A stretch of DNA of 64,000 bases. Source: Protula sp. h YS-2021. Taxonomy: Eukaryota > Annelida > Polychaeta > Sabellida > Serpulidae. The notes below the pieces were generated by a model that was given only the letters and a program-made list of their open reading frames with translations, was not told the DNA's origin and did not search any database. The first letter of the stretch is position 1. Each line of letters starts with the position of its first letter. Both the position numbers and the translations under genes were made by a program. Positions 51,400 through 64,000 of this stretch are shown in pieces. The stretch is taken from NCBI GenBank assembly GCA_949752745.1, contig OX457026.1:74278742-74342741 (forward strand). The letters run 5' to 3'.

Positions 51400-53335
51400 T
51401 CAAACAGAACCAAATTCTGTCGCGGTTGAATTTTTGGCATTTCCACTTCGTCTGTTCCAAAGCCCGAATCCAACAACAAATGCATTTAAAACGAATACAA
51501 TATACAAAATGACATTTAGAATACTTTGCCAAAAAGTTGCTCTTTTTAATACATGTTCCTTCTCAATCAGTTCAACACGTTTCTTTAGTATTTCTCCCTG
51601 TGCTTTTAAATTGTGTAATTTCTTCTTTTGCTTATTCAGCTGATGCCAAGAAATTTGTGCACTCTTTAGCCTCGTTAAAATATTGCGTACTTCCGGATCG
51701 CTACTTCCGCTGCGCCTTGCTTTCAATTGGTCAAGCTCGTCACGTGCTTTCATTATCTTCTCTTCTTCTGCTTTCATTTCAGCACCAAGGAAAGCAAACT
51801 TGACATCGGCACTGATTGCCTTTTCGCACCAAATGTGATACAGGTTGATGATCCGGTAATCCAGATCGTGAAGCTGATGAACAACACATTCAAATGGCAA
51901 ACATCCGTTTTGGTTGTCTTCACATTTCAGCTGTGCCACTTCTAAATTTTCTTTTAAGAACGCATCATATTCGGCCCTTTGATCTTTTTGCACCTGCCAA
52001 GAACAAAAGAAAAAGAATTTCGCGCAATCGTTCCTTAAGTCGTCTTGATATTTTGCGTAGTACCTTCGCAACAGAGATATATAGAGCGCGAGCAATCCAG
52101 CAAGCATTTGCAAGACAAGTGCGGAGATAATGAGCCCCAACATATAGTCGTAATATTTTATGGAATCACGACCAGAATCCAGGGTATCTTTTAGAAGCGC
52201 CACATAGACTATTGACATGGACGTCGCCGCTGTCATTTGTGCGCGGTCCTTCGCCTGTTGGATAGTAGACCTCGCCTTGGAATCGCGCCTTGTGTCAGCG
52301 CCCACCATTAGATCGGTTCTTTCTTTTTCATTTGGGTTTGACCAGTCAGCACTATTATGCCCTGCCTGAAAAAATCAGAACTTGAAATTCTTTCTGAGAA
52401 GAAGGATGAGATAGCCAGCAATGAAACTCGCGATAAAGCCCATGCTCACGGATGTTCTTAAAAGCACGACTTTACGTTTAATTACATTGCGGGGAAAATT
52501 ATATCGAAGTAAAATAGGGGGAATAAATATGAACTAATATGTGTATATGTTGCACAACAATAAAATTGTCTCGAGTCCATTTTAATGATGGCGAGAAAAA
52601 AGTTTAAAGTCTGCAGGTTTTGATTTTTTGGACGAATATACCGCCATATGGTGGTATAATTATGCGCAAATTTCACAATGTTCGCGCTCCAACAGATATT
52701 TTGCATGGCTGTGGTATTATATGCTGTCTGAAAAAATCATAACTAAACAAGGATTCCTTCTGGGAAAATTACTTTTAGAATACAGTAAAAACTTGTAATC
52801 CGTAATTGTGTACTTTCATAAAATAAATTCAAAGCATTTCAAAGTATTATAACACTTATTAAAGGCATTAAAATGACTTGAAAAAAATAGATTGATTGTT
52901 TTCACATTTTTTTATTATGAGATTATATACACCCACCTCCGAAAATTAATACAAATACATAATTTTAGATATCCTATGCTTAAATTAAAAAAAAAGTTAT
53001 TATGAGATTTAAATAACTTGCTCCTCTAAAACAAATATTGAAATACAAGATTTTTTTAAACAAAGTGTCTTAAAAAATTCATGATTCTCTCAGATAAAAA
53101 TTCAAATCGCAGCTATATGTTAATATCCATTTTGTGCCATTTCGACAACGAACAGTACGCAGGTGATCCCCAACCGATACACTATATGCCTGGACCATAT
53201 ATTTGCACAACTTTTCATGTTTATCAATGATAACTCGCACACTAAAGAGATCCCCAGAAAAAACTAAAATGAAAAGCAACTTGCCTGTGATAACAGCAGA
53301 GGCTGTCGGGAAAGCGTGTTGTCAGTGTCTTTCAT
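51400..53335 (-). CDS. Ninjurin-like membrane protein, copy 2 (two exons)
   Basis: Exon 1 is 53285-53335 (17 codons), exon 2 is 51400-52365; total about 338 aa. Same GC donor (CAG|GCAAG) and TTTTTTCAG acceptor as copy 1. Both ninjurin halves (GLIISALVLQMLAG; FWQSILNVILYIVFVLNAFVVGFG) and the long coiled-coil insert are kept, and differences between the copies are mostly conservative, consistent with both being under selection. Both exons stay open, so it is probably a working gene. Confidence 0.75.
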
Positions 53336-54072
53336 TTTTTCTTTTTAAAGGTGTGTTATAAACAAAGTTGTTCAGCCTTCCGCTGGAAGAGATGTTATTT
53401 TTATGCAGATATGTTTTATTCTGTGAAATCAATAGAAAATTGAAGTGCAATCGTTTAAATTTATATTCTACAAATGTATTACGTTTACAATAAGCTTCAA
53501 AATGAAGCCGAATTCTTACCGTTTATTGGACCAGAATATCACGGAATTATTCAACACCGTTTCGCTTCTGTGGTATTATTTTCACTGGTTGGAAGCTTGA
53601 CATTCTTTTTACAAATATTGCTTATTATCCCACAGGTTTAGAATTAATTCAAGTTTAAAATATTAAAATGTGTGCTTTCAATCATAGAGTGAAAAACTCA
53701 CCTCGAGAATTCACTGTGCATAAAACCTATATTTGCAACACTTTAGGCGAAGTCTTAGCAGTTCCGGATTGTCGCCAGTTATTACTTATGTTCACATTTT
53801 TTCTGTCAAAATTTGCCTGTATGAACTGTTAAGGGCAATTGTTTTGCACTGCCACGAAAGGCCGTGTTTAAGTAAACCAATGCCGCACTTCTGTACGCTT
53901 CTTGATATAACAGCACGTGACCTCCCTCCCCCTTTAATATAGTACTGGGCTTCACAGGTTTAGGCCATAAGGAATGCTTGATAGTTGATACAAAGTTTTC
54001 AAAAACAATTATAAGATTCTGCTATTTCAAGGATTTTATATATATATTTCTTCTGTGACTGTTTTATACTAG
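53336..54072. other. Host intergenic DNA
   Basis: Upstream region of ninjurin-like copy 2, similar to 39899-40560. The shared word CACTGCCACGAAAGGCCGTG lies near 53848 and 40450. No gene. Confidence 0.5.
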
Positions 54073-54386
54073 CGTTTTATTTCGTAAAACGAGATTTTAC
54101 AGTAAAGCGTAATTTGCGTTATCCACCTTTAGATGCGCTCCCTTCCGGTTTTGCCGCACTTTGAACGGCTCTATTCCGCCATCTATCGACCAATCAGACT
54201 GAATGCCATAGGGAATCCTGTGGTATTACGTCACTGATGACTTTTAAGGCATTCCCTTTAAGCCCCATCAAGTGGTTTAAAACTCACCCAGGCTTGCTGT
54301 GGGATGAATGGGTGGGAGAATAAGCTAAAAGTTTACCACGCGAATTACGCTTTTACTTGTAAAAGCTCGTTTTACGAAATAAAACG
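54073..54386. mobile_element. MITE with about 50-bp inverted ends
   Basis: CGTTTTATTTCGTAAAACGA at the left end and its inverted form (TCGTTTTACGAAATAAAACG) at the right, each followed inward by matching AAGCGTAATTYGCG. Internal sequence non-coding. Absent from the corresponding part of duplication copy 1. Confidence 0.85.
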
Positions 54387-55755
54387 TCAGTTTTACTTGG
54401 CAAGAACTCCGCATTCATTTATCTCTGCTTTTAGATGTGATTTAATTCCTGAAAAGGGGAGCCTGCCATTTTGAACAAAAACAAAAGGTTGAATTACGCT
54501 AAACACGCTGTGTGGACTTGGGGAAAATGAACTTAAGTTGAAGTCTAATGAAAACCCGAAAACTAAGTTCCACTTCTTTTAATACTTTTGATACTTAATA
54601 CTTTAAAACTCGGATGGGAGGAAACACTTCCGAATCGCAGATGAGTACAAGGAATGAATTAGGTAAAAAAGAAATACGAGATCTGAGCTGAATAAACTGA
54701 CAGACCGACCGACTATGACTGCATTTAACCACACCCTTTTTCTGCCCAATGAATGGATTCCGACTTCAAAAACTCAAACATCGAGAATATCAAATAGCAA
54801 TTCATTATACAATTTGACAAAAGGACCGTAAATCTCAGTGATTTACGTAAAAGAACTTGACACTATAGAAAACTGGCTCTGAAGTGTTCATAAACAACAA
54901 AATTTCACTTGAAGAAGTGAGTTGGGATTACATGCTAATACTAAGTCCCCAGCTCGTGATAAAAACACAACTTAAAATCACGGATTTTACCCTCAGAATC
55001 CGCAAAAATACAACTAGAAGCTCTTTAAATTCAAGTACTGACTGAATTTTTAACTAAAACAAATTCACCCAAAAGAATTTTCTAGCGCTCTGGAGCCATA
55101 TGGCCCCACAGGCGCGGCTAGCCTGGTCATCATGGAATGGTCCAATGGCTAGTGCAGCTGTCACGGGACTGCGAGAACAGCTGGTGTCGGATATGCCATC
55201 CTTTTCTAGATTCGGAGCTAGCTAGGAAAAAGGTAAAAACAGCGTGATGAGGGCGACATGATCCATGGTGATCATGACATGTTAAAAACAGTTCCTAGGG
55301 TTAAAAAATCATCGAGAAATGAAGATATCGTCTGTGCAAGTGAAAACTAACAGTCCAGCGACTTAAAAAAACAAACAAGACACTTGCACCAGGGATCTAG
55401 GCAGAAGAGAGGAGAGGTTTGGCGTGCCGTTACTTCTTGCCCATTGGGCCTTTGTGGTGACCCTTGGGAAATCCCCCTTTTGTTTTTCAGTTTCTGGGAG
55501 AGTGACCTGCTATAAAGTAAATTAGTCCGTAACGGTGGCTTCTGCTGCTATGAATAAATGAATAAAGTGAATAAAGGCCGGTAAGTTCATTCGGGAAGTC
55601 TTAACGTAATACTTAACAAAAGAGTTAAGTGTTTTAAGTATATCAGATAAAGATATACGGAACTGGCGGAATTGGCGGTTTGAGGAATTTAGCGATTTGA
55701 CGGACATGATAAGCTTTAACTTAAGCTCTTGGGTCAACTCAGCCCCTTGCCAAGT
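54387..55755. other. Host intergenic DNA, end of duplication copy 2
   Basis: Similar to 41900-43230. No gene recognised. Confidence 0.5.
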
Positions 55756-55759
55756 CGGC

Positions 55760-57660
55760 CCTTACCAACTCGGCCCCTCGTGAAAGTCAAGTCGGCCCCT
55801 TATTAGAAAAAAGTCGGCCCTTCATATTTTTGGTGTTTTTGGTGTTATTCAGATAAAACATGTAGGGTAATTCTACCTTATTTATTTTTATTGGAAAAAC
55901 AACGCGGCCCAGAAACAAAGCTGAAAACTGCCCGTCATAGTTAGCAGCCTGCGTATGCTCATTAGAATTTCGCAAGCAGTGGGCATTTTTTGCTTAGGAA
56001 CGTCGATTTGTACGTGTACTATCCCTTGTAGGGTTGTACGTAGTAACCAGTTCGCCTCTGTTGGGCTCATGTAACCCAACGCGAGGTTCATGGTAGCAAC
56101 GAATGGCCTGTGGTTTAAGCTTGCGAGCAAGAAAAAGTTCACATCCGGCGACGGTAAGGTAATCAGCGGAGACGGGTTTAAATATGCATCACGGTGGGTA
56201 CGATAACCAGTCTTAGTTGAGTCAGCAAGTGCTGCTCTTTTGTAGCCACCTAGTTCTGTAGCATTTCTTGCTGGTCCACTCCTGCAAGAGGAAATCACGT
56301 GATTTTACCGACATGTGGTTAAAAAGATATTATTTACTCTGTGGAATACGTACGTTGCATGCGATGGCAGTTCCAGACGACTTATTGAATCTGCAGTTTG
56401 TTATTTACTGTAGATGTGAACTGGGCTCAGATTTTTACATAAGTAACAGCAAAGTGAACCAATATTTCTCCAAGCAAACCATTGCCAGTATTGTTTCTTT
56501 TTGAGCCAGAGTTAATTGCGTGCAGTGTAGCCATGTTATCGGTGAGTACCATTATTTTGCAACTTTTAAAATAATGTGACCACTGCCGGACAGCCAGGGT
56601 AATGGTCGTCAGTTCCTTAATATTAATATGCGCATCCGCAAGCGTTGGGACATCGCATTTTCAGTGTGAATAGAACCAATCTTGAACGCGTGATTGGTGG
56701 TGGCGCTGTGTAACCTGGAGTCAGTGACGGTGTATGCAATTTCGGGCTTTGCTTTTTTAAGGAAGAAGGATGTGCCATTGAAGTCGGTAAATATATTACC
56801 AATAATGCGTTGTGTGAGGCGCAAGTCGCGTGATATGCGCGTGCGATGGTTTGGTCGCTTAAGGTGAGCCATGCGCTGAATGAAGCGCCGCATAGTAGGG
56901 CGCACGGCAGGTATGACATTTGATATCCAATTGAGACGCCCAATTAGAAATAGCAGATCACGCTTTGTGACGCCTTTATAACCACGCTGCACGAGTTCAG
57001 GGTATGAAATATGCCCCCCAATTTCTCACTGGGGATAGACAACTGTTCCGTGCTAGAATCTATGGTAGTTCTTAGAAAAATAATGCGCTGCGTTGGCGGG
57101 TAACACTTAACCCAGCTTACGGCGAATTAGGGGTTGGTGAGAAGGCTTACTAATGTATCCATTGCTTCTTGGCACTCGTGACGTGTTGGCGCGGTAACAA
57201 AAAAGTCCTCAAGTGGGCAAATAGCAGTACGATGGCCGTCACGGCGCAACATGCGAATTACACTTTATATAATTCTATGGAACGTTCCCACGCTTAGTGA
57301 TGCGCCGAACTGTAAGCGGGTGTCTTCCATGTAGCTGTAAAGCGCGTAACCTCTGAAGAACCATTTTAGACCCGTAGCACGCTAAGAATTGGTACTTATA
57401 GGGTTGTGTCTGCCCACCTTTACCATATACCAGTTCTTTATAAGATTAATTTCGGTATCTGTCGTGACAAAAGTGTGTTTGTCTGGATTCGTACAGTCGT
57501 TAACACTGAGGCCGTCTGGATGTGAACAGTCATGAATAAGCCTAACCTTCAATCTTGCTTGGGGGCACACGAAATACGGCTGACAACGTCTGGTTTTTGA
57601 GTAACGTTTACGTACCTTTCTAATTTTCCTATACGAGCTGTTCTTCGACTTTATCATGGT
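55760..57660 (-). pseudogene. Decayed DIRS-like retroelement B (RT-RNase H-tyrosine recombinase)
   Basis: On the minus strand: RT 57382-57657 (RLIHDCSHPDGLSVND), continuing in another frame about 57100-57380 (KWFFRGYALYSYMED; the catalytic box reads LEDFFV, so its first Asp is lost); connection/RNase H at 56609-56992 (LLFLIGRLNWISNVIPAVRP); and a recombinase N-terminus at 55888-56298 (ALADSTKTGYRTHRDAYL). The frames are broken between these blocks. Confidence 0.75.
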
Positions 57661-58087
57661 GTGTTATTTCTCCTTTGGGGCTGTGGGGTAGCCCAGCTGG
57701 GCACAGGAGGATCCCGGGAGTGAAGATGTCAAAGCTATTTGTTACACCGCTTACGAGAAAATTTTTATCCGTATCCGTTCGAGTTCTTGAGTCCATAGAT
57801 CTAAATTATCCGAGAGCGTGCTGGGATGCTGCCTGTGGTAGCCTGGGACGATGCACACGTGTGCAAATCTGCATTCTGGGCGATTGCAATCGGGGTTTGG
57901 TAGCTCCTGCAGATTTTTTCAACCTTGTGGGTCTGTGGTTAAATTTCACCGTCCATTTTTGCATATAAAGCTAAAATAAGCTCAAAATTGCACAATCTCT
58001 AACCGTTTTCGAGATAGTGGTCCACTTCCAGTTTTTGACATTGACCATGGCAGAGGATGCCAATCGTTCTCTAAGGTCATGGTTAAA
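57661..58087. other. Non-coding, with one satellite monomer
   Basis: 57965-58085 carries a single copy of the 139-bp satellite core (ATCTCTAACCGTTTTCGAGA). Nothing else recognised. Confidence 0.6.
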
Positions 58088-58760
58088 ACTAGAACCTTGT
58101 TTTGCTAGCGAAATATTAAACATTTGACAAAAATTAAAACGCAGAAATACTTCCTTCAATGGGTTATTTCTTGAATAATATATTGCAAACAACACAGCTT
58201 GAATACGTCCTATAAGCCGGGTAGTGTTTGGTTTTTGTTGGCATAAGGTTTTATTGAATGAGAAGGCATCCGACGTACGTTTTACCTATTTACGCAATCA
58301 GAGCTCGCACAAAGCTCAGCAACTGTGTTCTGTGATGTACGTTAAATGCTCTGCATTTACTTGCAAAAATACACTCTTTTCACATGGCGTTTTTTTAACA
58401 AAGAAAACGAAATCGAAGACGAAAATAAAAAGTGACATGCACAGATCAAGCTCTTCATAAGTCCCAAGTTTCATGGTCGTAGGGCCCATGGTGTCAGAGA
58501 AGAAGAAGACACAAAAAATCGGAAAAACAAGAAGAAAAAAAGGACGAACGGCTGCTCGCACAAATTCATATAACTCTTGCAAGCCAAAGGCTTGTCAAGT
58601 GTTAAAAATGCGGCTTTCATGGTGTCTAATCACCCTGTATCAGCGAGCCAAATTTCATCCTTCTTTAGCAAACGCTGCAGCCAATTTAAACTTGCACACG
58701 CATTCTGTGATGGCTTATATTGAGAGTTGGGCGATCAATACACCGAGGCTCATATGCTAG
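58088..58760. repeat. Dispersed repeat, copy 2
   Basis: Counterpart of 1140-1960; shared words include GGGTTATTTCTTGAATAATAT and GGCGAAAATAAAAAGTG-like sequence. Confidence 0.7.
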
Positions 58761-59892
58761 TTAAATCCAAATTTCATCTTTCTAGCCCTAACGGCCTCTG
58801 ACTAGTTCCACGGACAAACTAAAAAAAAACGGAAAAATATGCCATAACTGCGGCTAAAATTTTTCGTACAAATTCAGTTCACTAGAGGATTTTGGCAAAT
58901 CCCCAAGTGTAATTTGGTCGCAATTGCCCCAATGCGTGAAAATTATGGCGAAAAAAGGAATTATATGGAAACGCCTTACCGCATCATACGAATCAATGAA
59001 CTATAGGAACTATGAAAATCCCAAGTGTAAAATGAAGTGATCGATTCGAAGTTCTTTCAAGGCGACGGGCTTTCGGAGTTAAGGCGAATTGAAAGCGCTG
59101 GCGCACTTCTGGACAAAGATACGTATTCGAGAGAGATAAAAAATAATGCATAATACTAAATCAAAGAGTACAATATCTGGGTGAGACACAAATAATCAGT
59201 TTATGGGAAGGATATTCATCAGAGATTGACGGTGTTTGCAATGGCCAGTAAGAACTCCGCTGTATTACCCATAGGACACCTAAGCAATAAAGCGTCCATA
59301 GCAAAAAGACTCGTCTCATTCCTGCAACACATAACCAGAAACACGAGAAAAACAACTACATGGAATTAGACCGTTTTCGCTCCCGAGTAGTGAAAAGTAC
59401 GTTTAGGATAACAGAAATTACGATTCTGAATTCTTTGAAAAAACTTTTGTTAATAGTAATGCCGCCGTGCCGGTTGTGTTAAAACTACGCAACACAGCTT
59501 ACGACACGATATATACAAGTAAAAATTTCGTCGTTGATAGAACGTCTATTTAAGGCTTCGACGCCGACCCTACCAAACCGAAAAGTGAAATATGGTTGTA
59601 ATTTGATTGTGATGGGTCGCAACCACAGCCCAGCGCCTTATCAACGTCATTGACACACCTATGAATAGTTCGCAGATAAGAAACATTGTCTAGACCTCAG
59701 CTTTGGTCGTAACAAAAATCCCCACTTTCTGAGTGTAATTCTGTCGATAACTATACTGTATCTAGTCGCTAATGATACTGGCCAAAGCTGCAGTCTTTTG
59801 TGTTTGTTTATGTGTAGAACGTGCCTTATTGTTTTTCTTTTATGAATGAATGGTGCCCTTTATGTCTTTCATCATAAATTAACAATTCTCTA
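58761..59892. other. Host non-coding DNA
   Basis: No gene. 59510-59740 is a diverged copy of the AACGTTG/GACGT dispersed repeat. Confidence 0.5.
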
Positions 59893-59894
59893 TA

Positions 59895-60064
59895 CAGTAA
59901 AAACCTGAGGACTGGACATACCGGACAACTCCTCAAACCGGACAGATTTTCCCGGTCCCGATTTTCTTCCGTAGACTTCCATTATAACAAAATCTCTGCA
60001 AATCGGACAACTCCTTATTCTGGACACCAGACACCAATCCTGGTACCAAATGCATGTTTTACTG
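59895..60064. mobile_element. Tigger/mariner-like MITE
   Basis: Begins CAGTAAAAACC and ends TTTTACTG with TA on both sides (TA target duplication). Internal CCGGACAACTCC words recur. 170 bp, non-coding. Confidence 0.7.
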
Positions 60065-61029
60065 TATAAAGAACCCTGATACACTGGGCAGTGATACGCA
60101 AACATGGCTTGTGTATAAAAGTGAGCATGCATGATTTATTTGCCGAGCGATTTGCTGCAGCGGGGTTTTAATTGCAACGAGGGGTCATGTATTGTCGTAA
60201 TGCCACGGTGTTTGCACATGTTTGGTTATCACTTTTGTTTTAAATGAACAATAGTGGAGTTCGATGTCTGGACATCCCCTTTTGAGATGGGGCGTTTTCT
60301 ATCTTTTTAGACTTCATTCAAGTGTTTGGAACAATTAGCAGCTGTCGAAATGGGAGCAAAGAATTTGGCTTAATTTAACGGATAAAATCAAAATGATAAA
60401 AATGAGTAATGAAAAGTCACTTGTCAGATTAGTAGAAGAATTTGTCTTAGACAAGAAACACGGTGGGGGGATATTTTAAAGAAGATGGATCATTATTTGA
60501 AAGAGACTGAGGAATGTGAAAATCCTTGAATAAAAGTTCGCCGGGCCGGGTGTAGGATATTTGACCAACACAAATTTGACCAGCTGAAATTTGACTAATC
60601 GCAATTTGACCAACCTCTTAATGAAAAAAACGGACATTTGACCAACTTCATAATTTATTGTTTTTCGCACCACATTAAAATATTTGTAAAACATTAGCAA
60701 ATCACAAATTTTCCTACAAAATCAACATTTAAACAGTTATAACACTGCAAGTAAATTTGGTTTAATTTCTGGTTGAGAAATCCCGGTATTTATACTAAAA
60801 CCACGTAAAAAAAACAAGTACCTGAGAAAAATTTTTGAGCCACCTGTTTGATGCTTTTAGGCCAAAGTTTAATTGTTTTGCAAAATATTTGACTTTTTCC
60901 TGCAACAATGGTCGAGAAATAGGTTTAGCGGCAAATTTCAAGCAATATGCGGAGAGGGTGCAAGTGTTGATCTTAAAGTTATTTGTAATTTATTTTTATG
61001 CAATATAAGACATCTCATCTTGATTCCTC
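60065..61029. other. Host non-coding DNA
   Basis: A short tandem repeat of AATTTGACCA words lies at about 60570-60655. No gene recognised. Confidence 0.5.
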
Positions 61030-61105
61030 AATATACCGGACACCTCCTTAAACCGGAACAAATCAGCTCGGTCCCAACGGTGTCCGGTTTAAACAGGTTT
61101 TACTG
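61030..61105. mobile_element. Right end of a related Tigger-like MITE
   Basis: CCGGACACCTCC...GGTGTCCGGTTTAAACAGGTTTTACTG, followed by TA; same terminal sequence as 59895-60064. Confidence 0.55.
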
Positions 61106-63672
61106 TATTTGGCTGACATACTTACTGAGAGCAGTTCATAGGTGACTGCACTAAGTTTTGTTGAAATTTGTCAATTTTGTACGTTTGCTTACTACGCGTT
61201 AGTTCCCTGTGATGCTTCAGGGTGCATGCGTTTTCTTGCAGTTTTACTAGCAAGCAAGCACAGATTGACCTAGGAGGTTAGAAAAAGTCTGCATTTTGAG
61301 AAAATTGCTGAGGTACTTGGCATTATATGTCTCTTGCAGGATATTGTCCATTTAGAAAGTGTCTATACACAAAAAAACTAAAAACAACAAAAATAAACAA
61401 ATAAATGAATAAAACAGCTTTTCTACCCTATCAAAATATTTGATAGCAAATCTTAATTTTGAGCTCGATAATTTGTTTTCTTTTTATTGATATCAATAAT
61501 TTATTTCGATAACATTATTTCGGAATGAGACTTTTCAAATTTATGTTTTGAAATCTGCAAATGATTTTTTTTATTTCAAAAATTAATGTTGAAATTATTA
61601 CTATATGTAAAATTTAGAAGCAAATGTCTGTGAATAAAATAATCACTGACCCCTGTATAAAGAATCTTTATTTAAATTTTTACTGCACAAAAACAAGCAT
61701 TTTTTAGCTCACAAATTGTGTTGTTATTACTGATATCAATAATTCAGTTTTTCAGCTCCAAAATGTAATTGGCAATTCGTTAATTTTATGTAAATGTGTG
61801 CCTCCCTTAAGATTTTCAAGTTTGTAAAATTTATTTTTTTTTATCTCAAAAATAATTTTGTCTTTTAAGATACAATTATGGCAGAAAAATATAACTTAAC
61901 GAGATCTTCATTGTTTTATTGATATCTCTAATTATATTTTGATATAAATTGGCATTAAGTGTAAAAATCACAATCCATAAAATGAAGTTTCAATATAACC
62001 TTTCAATGCTGTTTGACACTACAGTTGGAAATACTTTACACAAAATAATACAAATTGAATACTTGTAACAACAATAAAGAAATTTAAAACAACTAAATAA
62101 GTAATTGCTCATTTCTCACTACACAAAAATCTGTTCTGTGCTAAGCCACAGCAATCAAGATCATGCGTACATATCAAAATGTCAGACCTTTAATCCAGCT
62201 AAGCTTCCACTGACCCTGTAGTTGGGTTTCGAAATTAAAAAAAAAAGATGGAGAGAAATGAGATCAAATGGGCCATTGATATTGGCATTCGCCATTCACC
62301 CTCTACCGCTTTTGGAAAATAACAAAAATTGTTTACTTGTGTAAATAAATGTATAATAAACTCAACACCCTCATTCTGCTAAAATGAAAAGAAAAGGATC
62401 CACATCTACATAATGTGGTTGGATAATGTGAAACTCTGTACTCCATATGGTAAAATACCGTCTGAGTCTACAAACTTAATGCTCATTGCTGGCGAATGTA
62501 CACATATATGTGTAGAATGTATTAAATTCTTGTTGAATCAGAAAACAACGCGTACAAAATATAAATAAAAATCAATAAAACTAGTTTAGTGTTTTGAGTG
62601 AGAAATACTGAACTGGTAAAACAAAATATCAATATTCAAATGCGTCATTGAATTTATAATTATATAAATCACACTTCTTGTGTGTGATTTCTAATATTAT
62701 GCAAAAATTACGCTTTGTTGTTCTGCAGTCGGTGTTTTGTGGTTGATAATAGAGAGCTTGCATAGGAAGTTAGACTTCTCTGTGTAATTGACTTCTCAGC
62801 CAGTTATCAATAGCGGTTTTCAGGAGTGAACGTCTGAAGACAAATGTTTTACAATGTGACTAAAATCTTAGCACTGTATTCTCTTGTTAATATGATATTT
62901 TTTTTTGTACTCCGCTTCGATGCTTTCTGTCGCGTAGTTACGTGTTGTTATAAAACAGATGACCTCTGAGAGATCTCTTTGTTATGTATAAACACAAAGC
63001 AGCTTGATTTTAACAAATAGTCCCTCACTTTATGAGTACTATTATCGCGGAATCCCTAGTGGGTCTGCGGAGTAAAATGCTGTTATATACAACAGACCAA
63101 ACGGCCGTAGAGGTTGACTGTTGAACAACAACGCGTGACGTTTTCGATACTTGGAGAGTGATCAGTACGGCTGTGCGTACCTAACGGGTGTATCTACCAG
63201 GTAAAATACTACTGTTTCCGTTTTTACGCGTACCGTCGATCGTGAAATAAAATGGTAAGTAAACTTTTTACATGCAAGCTGTCTATTTTCACATCACATT
63301 CAAGCAAATGTTCATAATCTCACAACGTTCCCCTATGCGAGCGTATCACATGTCTGCATTAATTACATTTCTGCCCACAGCCATGAAATTCAGCAATTCA
63401 ACCATGCTCTCGCGTTTGATCTTGGATAACCTTCTTCTGCCTGTAACATTAAAATATAAATAGATGTATTATTATTATTATTATTATTATTTTTTATTTA
63501 TTTGTTAGTTGCATCAGACTCATGGTCCATAGGTGATATTTTTACTATTATTATTGAGTATGTGTGTTGGGGGGTGGGGAAATGGTTAGGGTGGGTGGGG
63601 GCTGGATTGGGAACCCCTCTTTGAAACTAAAACAATAGTTACGGCCGTCAATATATATTAATCAGAAGATAC
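61106..63672. other. AT-rich host non-coding DNA
   Basis: No gene recognised. Recurrent TTGATATCAATAATT words lie at about 61485-61745, a dispersed repeat at 62900-63120 resembles 47040-47300, and there is an (ATT)n tract at about 63468-63492. Confidence 0.5.
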
Positions 63673-63854
63673 CTCAAATGTGCCAGCTGTAAATTTGACG
63701 TGCTGATTGTTCGTGAAGAAATAAGTGGCGCCTTGAAGGGACAGGAAAGCGGCATCCACGTGCGCAACACTCGTTGTTAGGCTGCTTAATGGACGTGGAT
63801 ATCCTTCGTCTGGATAACCTTGGAGCAAGCTGCCTAGCGCGTATACCTGATCCC
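63673..63854 (-). CDS. Hemopexin-like exon of a host gene (partial)
   Basis: On the minus strand the exon lies between a TTTTCTACACAG acceptor and a GAG|GTATCT donor, 182 bases. The translation contains VDAAFLSLQGATYFFTNNQH, which has the hemopexin-repeat pattern (DAAF, YFF, then an N/D-Q). The rest of the gene lies outside the recognisable part of the window. Exon limits are predicted by eye. Confidence 0.5.
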
Positions 63855-64000
63855 CTGTGTAGAAAAGATTACAAAGTCAAGAATCTGTGTGGATGCTGAG
63901 TGAGTAAGCTGTATTTTTTGTGTTCATCGACAAAATATTGATGGCCATATTATGAATTAGTAGATATGTATCTGTGCAAAAGATAAAAATAAATTTAGAG

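Larger units (their letters stand above)
46050..55730. repeat. Large duplication, copy 2
   Basis: Diverged copy of 33420-43230 in the same orientation; see that entry for matching landmarks. Confidence 0.85.

Noticed and set aside
57675..57968. 97-codon ORF after retroelement B
   Set aside because: No domain, no conserved context; probably chance.

Overview
This window looks like genomic DNA of an invertebrate animal, probably a marine lophotrochozoan such as a mollusc. That placement is an inference from the repeat landscape, a spliced ninjurin-like gene pair and the mix of Polinton, Ginger-like and DIRS-like elements, and it is of low confidence. Most of the window is repeat-rich non-coding DNA. 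The centre (8694-28537) holds a complete 19,844-bp Polinton/Maverick element of the adintovirus kind, with 5'-AG...CT-3' ends, inverted termini of about 450-470 bp and a perfect 6-bp target duplication (GCGAGC) at 8688-8693 and 28538-28543.

Polinton layout. Left terminus (8694-9139), then about 2.5 kb of non-coding minisatellites and repeats (9140-11670), a minus-strand accessory locus (11815-12740), a divergent GC-run/TATA promoter, and a plus-strand gene for a probable tandem-CARD protein (13024-14097) that carries an in-frame TAA. Next comes a PC4-like/zinc protein (14152-14772) and two small ORFs, then a tightly packed late block: integrase, packaging ATPase, two small proteins, penton, a basic pVI/pX-like protein, major capsid protein and adenain-like protease (15582-21178). 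The junctions in this block mostly overlap as ATGA or TAATG. Converging from the right on the minus strand are protein-primed DNA polymerase B (22789-26523), a PC4-like protein and three small related-looking proteins, most with their own TATA box. At the right end a Cys/His-rich protein (minus) and a RING-finger protein (plus) diverge from a second G-run promoter.

How it works together. PolB would replicate the linear genome from its terminal repeats and the retroviral-type chromodomain integrase would insert it. MCP, penton, ATPase and protease would build and mature a capsid, with candidate adenain-type cleavage sites visible in two small proteins. The accessory genes at the ends look like host-interaction genes: RING, CARD-like, Cys-rich. 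Two of them end in sequences matching the animal histone mRNA 3' stem-loop, and a third has a related hairpin. This suggests that the element borrows the host's SLBP/S-phase mRNA processing; to my knowledge that is not described for Polintons.

Flanks. Left (1-8687): dispersed repeats, a (TA)n tract, a decayed end of a second Polinton-like element carrying two tRNA-like sequences (3493-4560), and a 139-bp satellite array (5270-6735). Right (28544-64000): a second 139-bp satellite array, a Ginger-like transposon with a decayed KRBA2-type integrase (33620-36372), a large diverged duplication (about 33.4-43.2 kb and 46.0-55.7 kb) in which each copy carries a two-exon ninjurin-like gene on the minus strand, two decayed DIRS-like retroelements next to the duplication edges, several MITEs, and one hemopexin-like exon at the right edge.
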